Of a stretch of 60,000 nucleotides of DNA, positions 12,996 to 26,405 are shown one piece after another. Position numbers and translations under genes: made by a program. The notes beneath the pieces were generated by a model. It was not told the origin of the DNA. It did not search any database and saw only the letters and a list, made by a program, of their open reading frames with translations. Position 1 is the stretch's first letter; each line of letters starts with the position of its first letter. Source of the DNA: Neocallimastix lanati (nom. inval.). Its lineage: Eukaryota; Neocallimastigomycota; Neocallimastigomycetes; Neocallimastigales; Neocallimastigaceae. The stretch covers positions 515,001-575,000 of the forward strand of contig JACVTC010000026.1 in assembly GCA_016946835.1 (NCBI GenBank), written 5' to 3'.

Positions 12996-15555
12996 GTTTC
13001 ACAGTCAAAAAGAAAAAAAATTAAAAAAACCAATGAATGTTTTATATTAATTTAATAATACTAGATAAAGAAATATGTATATAAATTTAATTATTCTTTC
13101 ATATTTTAAAATTTTATTTTATTAAATTTTATTTAATTTACTTTACATTTATATTTATATTTATATTATTTATTTTATTTAATTTACTTTTCATTCATAT
13201 TTCTACAATTTTTTTTTTTTTTTTAATTTTCTACTGGATTGTGAATTTATATTAAAAAAAATTACAAATATGATCAACTTCAATTATGAAGATTTGATAA
13301 ATGAAATAAGTATAATAAAATTCCATTAAAATTCATATACGAATTAAAAAAAAAATTTTAGCATTAAGGTTCAAACGAATGAACATAATATATTTATTTC
13401 TATAAAATGAAAAGTATAATCATATTATTTAATATATACAACTTAACATATAATATATATAATTATATATAATTATAGTATTGAAAAATAAAGTTTAAAT
13501 ATAAATTCTATAAATAAAATAAGAAAATCTTTTTTAACCTTTGATTTTATCTTATACTAAATTTAATATAATCTGTGGAGATTTTTATTATATATAGAAA
13601 ATTTAATTTACTTTTAAAAAATAATATATTAAAAATATATTTAATATAATACTATTTTCTATTTAAAAAAAAATAATTTAAAATAAAACTGTCAATGTTC
13701 ATTATAATATTGCATTCAATGATAAAGTTATAATAAATTATATACATTCTTTTCGATTTTCTGATCATAACTTTTATTCTTTTATTTATTTAAATAGAGA
13801 TATCCAGAAATTTTATTATCATAACACTAATGTTTGATATTTATCTTTTATGATAATATATTAATATATTAATATTCTTTCTACATTAATATTTCTCTTC
13901 ATCACAAACTCCTTAATATTAAAAGAAGGTCATGTGCAAATCATATCCCTTTCCAAAAACAAAAAAAAAATAAATGCATATGAAAATAAATTCTTGAAAT
14001 AAATTATTCAATAGTTTATTATTAATATGTGTATATTTAATAATATTTTAATAATATTATCAACATCTAAAAAAAATAATCTAAATTAGTAGCAAAAAAA
14101 AAAAAATAAAAATAAAAAAAAATATGTATATTTTTATATATATAGTAAAAAAAAAAAATCAATATAAAAACAATATAAAATTAAGTTTAAATTTTCAAAA
14201 AAAAAAATTAAGATATATATAGTCATATATTATATTTACTATCAAATATATAATATTTTATAAAATTTCTATTTATTTTTATTACTAATTAAAGTTTAAT
14301 ATAAACATAACCTATAAAAATTATTTCTTTTTTTTTTTTGTTGTGTAAAGTATTAGTCATATTTTTTTCTCATGGTTATATACTACTTAATAATTAGGAA
14401 TATATAAAAATGTAAATATAAAATACAGATTTTTATTAAATAATTTTATTTTATAGTATTACTAAAAATTTAATATATTTATATGTATATATGAAATATA
14501 TAATGAATAATCTTAAATTTTATTAACTTTTAATTTTCCTTAGAAATATTCTATTTCATTAAAAGGATGAAATATTTTAAACTTTTAAAAAATTATTAAA
14601 ATATTATTGGTTGGATAATTAGTTTTACAAAGTTATATATTATTAAAATTATTATTTATTAAACTTTAGAATATGGATGCTTTAACTTTATATAGTAAAA
14701 AAAAAAACTCATTTTTTAATGAACCAATAGAATAGTTATGTATTTTTCAAAAATAATTAAAAAAATTTTTAAGCTTTTTATAATATTTAATAAAACAATT
14801 TAAAGTTTTTAAAGTTCTATTAGATAAATTTAGTAACTTTACAGAAAAAATTTTATGAGTCAAATAAATATTAAAATGACAAATAATATGAATAAAAAAA
14901 TGATGTGAATTAAAAAAATTAAAGCATTTATTTATAGTAATGATTTAAGATAACATGACCTTGGATATTGCTGTTACTATACTTCTTATAGCAAAAGATT
15001 AAAAATTTTAATTAACAATATAAGATTTGAAAATATATATGATTTTATATAAAAATTAATTTAATTAAGAAAGGATAAATGATTTAAAAGAAAAAAATAT
15101 TAATACCATAATTATGCCAATATTTATAAAATAGAAATAAAAATAATTAAAGATGTTAAATATTTTTGTTTGTTTGTTTGTTTCCTTTCTATAATTTAAA
15201 ATTTAAAAAAAATAATATTAAATAAATTAAAATTTTATTATTCAAAATGAAATAGAAAATGAGATAGTTTCAGTTGATTAAACTATAATATATGATAGAC
15301 ATTTATTTTATATTTATTATTATTAATTACATTATTAATCCTTTAATCAATTTTATTACTTTAACATTTCTAAAATAAATATTGTCTATTATTTTTATTT
15401 TTACTAAAATTACACAAGAAAAATTTTATATATAATTAATTATTAATAAATATATTATATATATATTAGAATTATATTATCAAATGTATTCCATCAAAAA
15501 AAATATATTATTTAAACAAATAGTCTTTAATAAATAAGATAAATAAGCCATATAT

Positions 15556-15632
15556 ATTTTTACTATAATATATTTTTTTAACTTTTATATATCTTTTTAC
15601 TATAATATATTTTTTTAACTTTTATATATCTT
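15556..15632. repeat. 37-bp tandem duplication
   Basis: TTTTTACTATAATATATTTT followed by TTTAACTTTTATATATC is present twice in direct succession. Confidence 0.85.
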
Positions 15633-15899
15633 TTAAGAAATTTTCTTTATAATACAATTATTAATGGATGCAAAACTTTAATTAATAATAAATTATGTAT
15701 AAATTTTCTTAAAATTTAAATTTTTTATTTTAAAGTTAGAATTAAAATGGCTAATTAATTTTATCTACTTAAAATACTATAATTTCTAATATTTCCTAAC
15801 GTAAATATATGTGTTGATATCATGTGAATGTAAAGATATGTTAATAAAACTTTAATATGAAATACACATAATGAATAAGCTTTTAATAATTAAATAATT

Positions 15900-17320
<1,421 letters not shown>

Positions 17321-18505
17321 TTATTTTTCATCAATATTATTATTATTTACTAGGCTCTCGATTTTTGTGACTTTTTGGTGTTAGTACATAATTGAAAATT
17401 TGCTCAAAATTATTTCTCTTTTAATTCAAAGAAGCACCACAAAATTTGATGTATTAAACATCCTTTATCAATTAGATATATTAAATGCCTTAATTAAGGA
17501 AATATATAACATGTTTAAATCCTATATTATTGTATGTTACATAAGTCAGTGTTTTATATATATATACATATATATAAGCATATTTTAAAAATGTTTTTAT
17601 GTTTTCCTTTTTTTTTTTTTTTTTTTTTTGAAATTTAAAACTCCTATTGAGGTATCACATCTAATTTTAGATTATATTAACTTTATACATTTGTTATTTT
17701 AAATTAAAATATATATAAAGCACCACATTTGTATTTTTAATTATTTAATAATTAAGTAATCCTTTAAATAATATAAGTAAGATTTAAATCAATCTCTAAA
17801 TATTTTCTTTAAAATTTAAATAATATATAGATAATATGTATTCAATTTTAAATTTTAAAAAATTCTTTATTAAAATTTCTTCTTTTTTTTCATTTCAAAT
17901 AATGATATCTTTAATAATAATACATTCTATTGTTATACATTATTGAAAAAATCAATATTCAGCTTCTTAGACAGAAACTAAATATCATATTAGAGTTTTC
18001 TAACCAACAATATCAATATCGAAATACTCATTAATAAAAAAAAAAAATTTTTTCTCCTAGTTGAATATTATCTTTTCCCAAAATAAAATAAAAAAGATAG
18101 ATTACGCCATTACAATATGTTTGTATGTTTTCATAAGTACCGTAAAAGTACAATTTTTGATTATAAATTTGGCTTCTTTATTATTGTCACTGGAGAAATC
18201 AAAGAGAGTAAATATCACTAAATTTAAAATAGATTAATGACTTTCGAAATAACTAAAGGCAAATTTATATAATCTTTTAAAAGATAAAAATTCAATTAGA
18301 AGAAGTCACCTTATTAATAATAATCCGAAGAGTTCTCTATTTCTAATATAAATAATTTAATATATGAAAAAAAAGGAAATAATTTTTATTTAAACTCGTT
18401 GAAAAGAAAAATTTTCAAAAATAAATTTTTCGAAATTTATTATATTAATAAATAATTGAAATTACATTAAATGAAAAATGCCACTAATCTTTAATAAAAT
18501 ACAAA
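17321..18505. other. Intergenic DNA with somewhat higher sequence complexity
   Basis: Stretches such as 17350-17560 and 17960-18340 are less A/T-pure than the surroundings. On the minus strand near 18110-18210 a short open run includes FIIKNCTFTVLMKTYKHI, but stops and shifts close it on both sides. I recognise no family with confidence. It could be a relic of a gene or of another transposon. Confidence 0.4.
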
Positions 18506-18507
18506 TT

Positions 18508-18542
<35 letters not shown>

Positions 18543-18625
18543 CAAAAAAAAAAAAAAAAATTCAAAAAAAAAAAAAAAAATTCAAAAAAAAAAAAAAAAA
18601 ATTCAAAAAAAAAAAAAAAAAAAAA
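18506..18625. repeat. TTCA(A)n minisatellite, 5 units
   Basis: Five TTCA motifs (18506, 18541, 18561, 18581, 18602), each followed by an A run of about 16-32 bases, with a regular 20-21-bp spacing for the later ones. The Lys-rich frame through it is an artefact of the A runs. Confidence 0.9.
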
Positions 18626-18809
18626 CATCGATTTATAAATTTTTTAAATATATTATGGTTTAAATATATCTTTTTTTATAGTACATTAATATCCATTTTA
18701 ATAATCTCTTTTTTTTCTTTCTTCTATGAGTATTTCATTATGCTGTTTATATGTTCTATTGAATATTTTATCGAGCTAGGTTTTATCCTGGTTGTTAGTA
18801 AGTATGTCC

Positions 18810-18966
18810 GGTTGTGCTAGTACTGTGTTTTTAAGAAAGAATTGCTAGCATTTGGGTACATGATTTCATATGTCCATGTAGATATATATTATATTTGTGA
18901 TGTAGATATATTTTACTAAATTGAAATCTTTCTGACATTTATGCATTTGCCTAGGGAGCTAGTACG
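18810..18966 (+). repeat. Left terminal inverted repeat of the MULE
   Basis: Inverted match to 21505-21663 with small indels and an AT-rich middle that has diverged. The best-kept parts are the outer GGTTGTGC block, CATTTGGGTACATGATTTCA, and the inner TTTCTGAC to GAGCTAGTACG. Confidence 0.8.
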
Positions 18967-19084
18967 GGAGTGGGGCATTTCGCCAAGATGCATTTTGCCA
19001 ATTGAAAATTATTAAATGAATAAATAATTTAATAAAATTAAAGATTATTAATATTGATGCATTTAATATTTTTAAAGTAAATAT

Positions 19085-19985
19085 TTAAATATTAAAAAAA
19101 AAAAAAAAAAAAAAAAAATATTTTCATATATAGATATCTTTACAGGTACCTGCTTAAATAAATAAATATTGACAAGTAATAAATAATAAAATAAATAATA
19201 ATATAAACAGTATAGTAATAATTATAAAAGGATTGTTATTAATAATGATGGTGATGATGATTTAAACTATAAATAATAATTAGAACTATATATAAATATA
19301 TATATATGAATTAATAAAATAATATTTAAATACTTTAGAAAAACACAAAAAAGTTTTTCTGATAGCATTTTATGCTATAAATTAATAATATATAATATAT
19401 AATAACTAATAAATAGATAATATAAACTGTAAGAATAATTACAGAAATACCAATAATAATATTTGTATAATAACGATGAAAATAATAATAATAGTTATTA
19501 AATATTAAAATAAATATAAATGAATTAAAATTATAATATAAAATTTTTATACTAATAAAATATATTAGCAAACAAAATAATCTCAAAAATACTTTATAAT
19601 TATCAGTTACACTAAACAACCAAAAAAAAAAAAAAAAAAAAAAATAAGGAATAATTTAAAATATAGAAAAATTAAAAAATACGATTTGGAATATTAATCT
19701 TCATTTAAAATATATATAAAATATATATTATAAAATTAATCATTAAAATATTTAATTAGAAATTTTTATTAAAATAAAATGGAGAAAAATCAAAAAATAG
19801 AAATAATCAAAACTAATAGAGGATAAGAAGAATAAATTATTTTAAATAGAAAATATAAATTTAATCTTTTATCCAAAAGAAAAGACAATTCAAAAAAAAA
19901 AAAAAAAAAAAAAAATAAATGTACAGATTATAAAACACTAAATAAATAACCATCTTTCATTATTTGAAATAATGAGAATCAAAAC
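19085..19985. other. Noncoding left interior of the MULE
   Basis: A run of A residues at 19093-19118, then AT-rich DNA with a GATGATGGTGATGATGA stretch near 19242. An apparent hydrophobic minus-strand frame at 19335-19619 has amino acids forced by the A/T composition and no recognisable motif. Confidence 0.5.
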
Positions 19986-19989
19986 TTAG

Positions 19990-20434
19990 AACTCACATAA
20001 TCATCTTGAAAATAAATTTGAAGCAGCTAAATCAGTTGTAAAAAATAAAATTAAAGATGAAATTTCAAATAATTCAATTCCTTTTAATGCAAATATAAAA
20101 TGTAAATATGATGAAATTTCTTTAAAGTATGGGTCTTATATGTCTTGGAGAAAGTTCAATTAAATCCCAAGTAACAAAAAAGTAGAAGAAAACAGCTATC
20201 TCATGATATAACAACATTTGATGAAATTCCCTATGAACCAAAATATTATAAAACAAAAAGGGATGAAAATTTTATGATATTCAAAAATCATGATTTAATA
20301 GTTTTTTAATCTCCATTCCAAGCAGAATTATTTTCTAAAAAAAATATATATATATATATGTTTGAGGATAGTATATTTTATATTTCACCTACATTTAATT
20401 ATCAAGTATTCATAACTAGAACCTATGTCACAGA

Positions 20435-20477
<43 letters not shown>

Positions 20478-21206
20478 TACTTCCTTTTCTATATTAAAAA
20501 ATAAAAAAGCAAACAACTTATGAAATATTATTTGAAGAAATAAAAAAATATAAATCTAGTAAATATAATAGTATTGAAATTACACCAATAATATTTCATT
20601 GATATTTTGGAAAAAAAAAAAAAAAAAAAAAAAAATATCTAATCCTGTAGAAAAAGTTTTTTCTTAATGTAAATATTAAATAGAGCATTATAAATTCAAA
20701 AAAAAAAAAATTGTGTGGTTATAAAGTTAAAAAAAAAAAAAAAAAATTATATATTTATTATCAAAATATTTCGAACTTTTCTTTTATTAACCTTGAATAT
20801 ATATATATGGCATTTATAGTAAAATAAAAAGTGAGTACAAAGAACATAATTATGTTCAATTTTTTGAATTTTTAGAATATTTTAAAAAAGCCTATTTAAT
20901 TAGCTATGAAACTGAAAGTTGGAATTATTATGATAATATTTGAGCATATTACAAATAATGTTTCAGAATCTTTTAATAAAACTTAAAAAAAAAAAAAAAA
21001 TACGAATGGAGAACTTCTGGAATTTTGAAAAAAAAAAAAAAAAAAGTCATTTTAATGAAGTTTTATCATTATCATTTTTCTTATTTATATTAGTTCCATG
21101 TTCAACGAAATGTTTTCCCGATGCTTCATCTTTATCACAACATACATTAAATATTATATATTTTATCATTTTTATTTTTCTTTATTTATATCTATACAAT
21201 GCTTAA
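19990..21206 (+). pseudogene. MULE transposase relic
   Basis: Broken plus-strand frames give, in order: IKCKYDEISLKYGSYMSWRK (N-terminal DNA-binding type region, about 20000-20160); FEDSIFYISPTFNYQVFITR (about 20361-20430); TTYEILFEEIKKYKSSKYNS followed by ITPIIFH (about 20515-20600), where the family normally has a catalytic Asp-Phe-Glu; FFEFLEYFKKAYLISYETES and WNYYDNI (to 20940); and, after a 1-base shift, EHITNNVSESFNK, the usual NNxxESxN motif. Stops, shifts and long A or T runs lie between the blocks. Recognition rests on remembered family patterns. Confidence 0.7.
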
Positions 21207-21504
21207 CTAAATATTTTTTTCATTTTATCATATTTGTATTTTTCTTATAACATCTATTACAGGTAATGTAAATAATAATAAAATTTCATTATTTTCTTGT
21301 CTAAATTCAATTAAAAAAAAATATATATATATATATATTTTACTACTGCTTTATTCATACTTCTACATACATTAAGTAATGATGTATAATCAGTTTTATC
21401 TTATTTATTGCTGATAATTTTCTAGTACGCTTTTTCTCGGAGTGTTTCCCCAGTTCTTAACTTCCCTTTGAAACAAGACTAATATAACCTAACCCATGGT
21501 GATA

Positions 21505-21663
21505 CGTACTAGCTCACTTGGTAATTGTATAAACGTCAGAAAGATTGAAATTTAGTAAAATATTTAAATCACCAAGTAGAACATTTCGATATGGACACAT
21601 GAAATCATGGACCCAAATGATAATTTCCTTATAAATATATTAAATGACTGTCCTTGCGCAACC
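21505..21663 (-). repeat. Right terminal inverted repeat of the MULE
   Basis: Reverse complement matches the left arm in the same order, with the outer end at the higher coordinate. This is the geometry of terminal inverted repeats and not of a random inverted duplication. Confidence 0.8.
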
Positions 21664-21781
21664 CTTTCAGGCCCACAGTTAGAACAGTATTTTATCAATA
21701 TTACTTATGATCTTTGAAAAATACTGTATATATAAGTGGAAATACATATCCGTATTCCAAACCACCATATTTCGTAAAAAT

Positions 21782-22810
21782 CATTAACTTCTGATGAGGA
21801 ATATTTTATTGTAAAAAAAAAAAAAAAAAAAAAAAAGATATTTACAAATGAATATCATAAATATATTTATTTATATAATTTTAAGTTATAATTATAAAGA
21901 TAATAATAGGTTAGGATATTATTCTTAACAAAAAGAATATTTATATCATTAAAGACAAAATTAGAAGTTTTTTTTTTTTTTATTTTTTTTTTTTTAATAT
22001 TAAAGTATTTAAATTATTTGAAAATTTTCTTTTAATTAAAGGCAATTATTTTTTATTTCATTGTCTTTAAAATAAAAAAAAAAAATTAATTTCAAATTAA
22101 TTTCATCAGAATTTTTATTAACTTCTGGTAAAGAATATTTTATTATAAAAAATTTTTTTTAAGGTATTCATAAATATCATAAATATATGTATTTATATAT
22201 AATATTTTATGTTTTAATCATAAAGATAATAGGTTAGGATATTATTTTTACAAATATCAATTAAAGACAAAATTAGAAGTTGTCTTTTTTAATTTTAAAG
22301 TAATTATTTTAGTTTTTATTTTTTAAAAAAATTATAAAAAAGAAAAAAATAAAAAATAAAATAAAATTAATTTCAAATTAATTTCAAATTAATTTCATCA
22401 GAATTATTATTAACTTCTGGTGAGGAATATTTTATTATAAAAAATTTTATTTAAAGTATTAATAAATATCATAAATATATGTATTTATATAATATATGTA
22501 TTTATATTTTAATCATAAAAAATTAGAATATTATTTTTACAAATATCAATTGAAGACAAAATTTGAAGTTACCTTTTATATTTTTAAAGTAATTATTTTA
22601 TTTTTTAAAAAAAAAATAAAAAAAAAAAATAAATAAAATAAAATTATTTTCAAAATTAATTTCAAATTAATTTCATCAGAATTATTATTAACTTCTGGTA
22701 AGGAATATTTAATTATATATTTAAGAAAAAATTGAAAATACACGTGAATATAATAAATATATGTGTTTGTTTAATTTTTCATGTTATAATTAGTTCATAT
22801 AGATTATAAT
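21782..22810. repeat. Four-copy tandem repeat of about 280-335 bp
   Basis: Units start with ATTAACTTCTGRTRARGAATATT at 21782, 22117, 22409 and 22687, giving periods of 335, 292 and 278 bp. Shared internal landmarks are ATAAATATCATAAATATATG, AGGTTAGGATATTATT (first two copies), ATCAATTRAAGACAAAATT and TTTCAAATTAATTTCATCAGAA. The last copy is incomplete. The array begins about 120 bp outside the right MULE arm. Confidence 0.85.
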
Positions 22811-23036
22811 TTAAAGTATTTTAATAGAATGAAACTTTCCTATTGATTAAGAACAATATTATTGCTTTTTTTTTTTTATAATACTAAATTACATAATGGG
22901 GTATATCATCCTTTATTATGACATATTTCTATATATATAATATATATATATATTCAATAGTATTTATTTATAAGTATTTTTCTGCTACCAAATTATTAAA
23001 AATTTCAAAAAAAAAATTTTTTTGCCGTTAAATTGT

Positions 23037-23068
<32 letters not shown>

Positions 23069-24815
23069 TTCATTAATTATTAAACCAATATTCAAAGGTA
23101 TCAGATTCTAATGGTGTATAATAATTACTATTAAAAAAAAAAAAAGATAAAAATTTAATATATTGTTAAAGTAAACTTAATAATACTATAAGGCTATATT
23201 ATTTCATTCATATTATTTTATGTTCTATTATTTTATTTAATTTTATTTTATTTTTTTTATTTTATTTTTTTTTTTTACAAAATATAACATATTTTGATAA
23301 AAATATAAAAATATAGAAACATAATAATAAAAATAAAAATAAATAAATAATATTTATAAAAATTTAATAATAATTTTAAAAAAAGAAAATATTTAAACTA
23401 ATAAATGATATTTAAAAAATAATAATGAAGAGAAGATTTGTAAAGATAAGGGTTATAAAATTTCATAATTAATTATATTTATAAGAAATAATAATATAAT
23501 ATAATTTAAAAAAAAAAAAAAAGGTTTACAATTAAAACTATAAAATTTAATTGAATTTTGATACTTTATATAAATTTTTATTTAATAAAATGAAACAAAA
23601 ACAATTGTAATCTGTTAAATTTTTTAATAAATTCTCAAACTATTTTTTATTAGTTGGAAATTTTTTTTTTTTATAAATAATATATATTAAAAAACAATAT
23701 TATAATTAATTTTAATTTTTTCTTTCTTTTATCCATTAAATCTATTTTTATATTATATTAAAAATTTCAATATCCACATAATTATTTCATTTTATTATTA
23801 TGAAATGTTTTGTAAATAAAATAATAAATATTTAAAATAAAAGAAAAAGAAATAAAGGAATAAATTAATAGAAAAATTATCAATTATTTTTTTTTATTTT
23901 TATATAATAAAAAAAATATTTTAAGGAGAATCGTGTTTTAATAATATTTGTATATTAATTATAAATGTAAAGTTAAAAATTTAATAAAAGTTTGAGTGGA
24001 GATTTAATAATGATAATAATAATAAAAATAATAGTAATAAAAAATATATATATTTATATATAACTAGAAAAATACTTATTATTAAAAAAAAATAATTGGG
24101 TTCAAGATTTTATTGATTTTATGAATTTGGTGATTAATATTTTTATTTAAATAACCTTTTTTTTTTTTTTTTTTTTTTTTTAATCATTAAAATATTAATA
24201 TCGAATAATCGAATATAAAATTTTTGTATTTTATAATATATATAAAAAAAAAATTATAATTCAAATTAATATATATTAATTTTAAAGAATTAAAATAAAT
24301 TATTAAAATATTAATAAATAAATTAGTTTGTAATAGAATTATTAATATATGGATTTAACCATATAGATCATTATTGATTATTATTATTATTTTTTGATAA
24401 TATATTTATATTGTTATTATTATTATATTATTATTTTTAATTTTATATTTATAAATATTTTTTATCATTTTTCACTTATTCTATTGATATAAAAAACTTC
24501 CTTTAACATATATATTTAACCTTCATTATATTCAAATTAATTAATTTTAAAATAAAATGAATTTTTTTTTTTTATTTTCTAAAAAAAAGACCTCCCATAT
24601 ATTTATTTATTATGATTCATTATTTATAGTATTAATTCTTCAAATAAACGTTAATTTTATTATTTAATCATATTTATGTATAAATTTATTAATAATTATT
24701 GATATATAAATAATAACAATAACAATAATAATATTAATAACAATAAAAAATTATAAATCTTAATTTATAATAAATAAAAAAAAAAAAAAAAGATCTATAA
24801 ATACAATAATCAATA

Positions 24816-24855
<40 letters not shown>

Positions 24856-26070
24856 TTTGTATTTATATATGATTAATTAATTTAGTACTTTAAAAACAAA
24901 AAAAAAAAAAAAAAAAAAAACATGAATTTATGATTTTACAAGTACTATAAATACTACTATTTATTATATATTATATTATTTTTATCTTTATTTTTATTAT
25001 CATTTTATATTTTTTACAATCCATAATTTATATAGTGCTATGTTTGATATTTTTTAAAAAAAATATTTTAAATTTCATTTATTATATTTTCAATTATTTT
25101 CATTTTAATTCCATAGTAATTTTTGAATAACTGTTACCATAATATTTAATATTTGTAGTTTTTATTATTATTACATATATATATTTTTTACAATAAAAAT
25201 AGAAAGATATATATATAATTGGTTTAATTAAAAAAAAAAATATAACAAATTTGGTTAAATTTAAATTTAATATTCTGTTCTATTATTGAAATAATATATA
25301 ATAATTGGAATAATAATATTTTATAATAATGATAATTGATAGAGTAATAAATATAAATAATAAAATTTGAATATAATATTCAAATTTTTATTATAATTAT
25401 GAACAAAACTTTGTACTTTTATTAATTCTTATGGAAATAAATGAAAATAATAAAAAATATAATTTTTATTCCATTATAATTATAAACAAAACTAAAATTT
25501 TTGACTATTTGTTAATTAAAAGTGATACTTTTTTTTAGGTTGTATTCTTTAAATAAAAGAATTATAATTATAAATAACAAATATTTATATATTTTGTTTA
25601 AAAATTATCATACAATATTTATTTATTAAAGAACTTTTTTTTTTTTTTTTTTTTTTTCATATTCAAAATGAATATAATTAAAATTAGCCATTTAATTAAA
25701 AAAGGATAAATTAAAAATTATTTCTACTTCATGCTATTTTCTATTAGTAATATTAATATTTCTTATACTTTTTTTTTATATTTTTCTATTATTAATATAA
25801 ATATATAATATATTTATATTTTTTTATTTTTTATATTTCCATGCCAAAATTGTATATAATGTTTATTCTATAATTAAGTTTATCATTTTACAAATATTAA
25901 AGTTTGAATGGAATTTTAAAAAAAGTTTAAAGAAAATTCTAATATTGAAGCATTTTCCTTAATAATATAAATTAAAAAAATTTTCTACTTCAACTAAAAT
26001 ATATATTACAATTTGTTCTTAATAATTGTAGCCTAATTTAAAAATATATTATATTTCTAAAAATATTATT
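22811..26070. other. AT desert
   Basis: No gene, RNA or repeat family recognised. Contains long T runs (for example 24160-24181 and 25639-25659), A runs (24901-24921) and a TA run at 24813-24838. Confidence 0.6.
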
Positions 26071-26405
26071 TTTTTTTGTTTAGATTGGGATTAATGAGAG
26101 GGGAGGACAACAGGACTTTCAATATCAGACATCAGACTCTCATTAGATTCTTTGGCATACCATTTCGGCATCGACGTGGACCTCTCTCTAAGCAAGGCTA
26201 AAATGAAAGACATTTCCTATACGTCACTTTTTAGTGATTTTTTTGAACCATCATCCGAGGAGGAACAATTATACTAATCCTTATATAGATCAAGTGCTCT
26301 TAGTACTAGCAATTATTGTCTAGCAACAGGAACACTTATCATAGCAATCAAACACCAACTTCATTTATAGGGAAAAGATCGTAGTTGCTAGGTCGATCCA
26401 GAATA
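26071..26405 (-). mobile_element. GC-richer retroelement 3'-end scrap
   Basis: An island of clearly higher GC in near-pure A/T DNA. On the minus strand it ends in CCCAATCTAAAC plus an A run, like the AGTCTAAA(A)n ends of the LINE copies here. It also carries GCATCGACG and AATGGTAT words that resemble the end of their ORF2 (copy B near 1960-2015). One minus frame reads SSSDDGSKKSLKSDV, a stop, then EMSFILALLRERSTSM to SPVVLPSH. It is most likely the end of a different LINE subfamily, cut at about 26405. Confidence 0.5.

Larger units (their letters stand above)
18810..21663 (+). mobile_element. Decayed Mutator-like (MULE) DNA transposon with terminal inverted repeats
   Basis: The outer ends are inverted copies of each other: 18810-18966 and, on the other strand, 21663-21505. 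Matching blocks include GGTTGYGCWAGKACWGT, CATTTGGGTMCATGATTTCA, TTTTACTAAATTKMAATCTT and GAGCTAGTACG. Between them, plus-strand frames carry transposase-like stretches in the order expected of a MULE transposase (see the pseudogene entry). Arms of about 157-159 bp and a body of about 2.85 kb suit a MULE. No target-site duplication could be fixed because the exact ends are blurred. Confidence 0.75.

Noticed and set aside
18478-18663. Lys-rich small protein
   Set aside because: Generated entirely by the TTCA(A)n minisatellite.
19335-19619. Hydrophobic 94-residue minus-strand frame resembling a membrane protein
   Set aside because: Amino acids are those forced by A/T-only DNA (Ile, Tyr, Phe, Leu, Asn). 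It lies inside the MULE and has no conserved motif.
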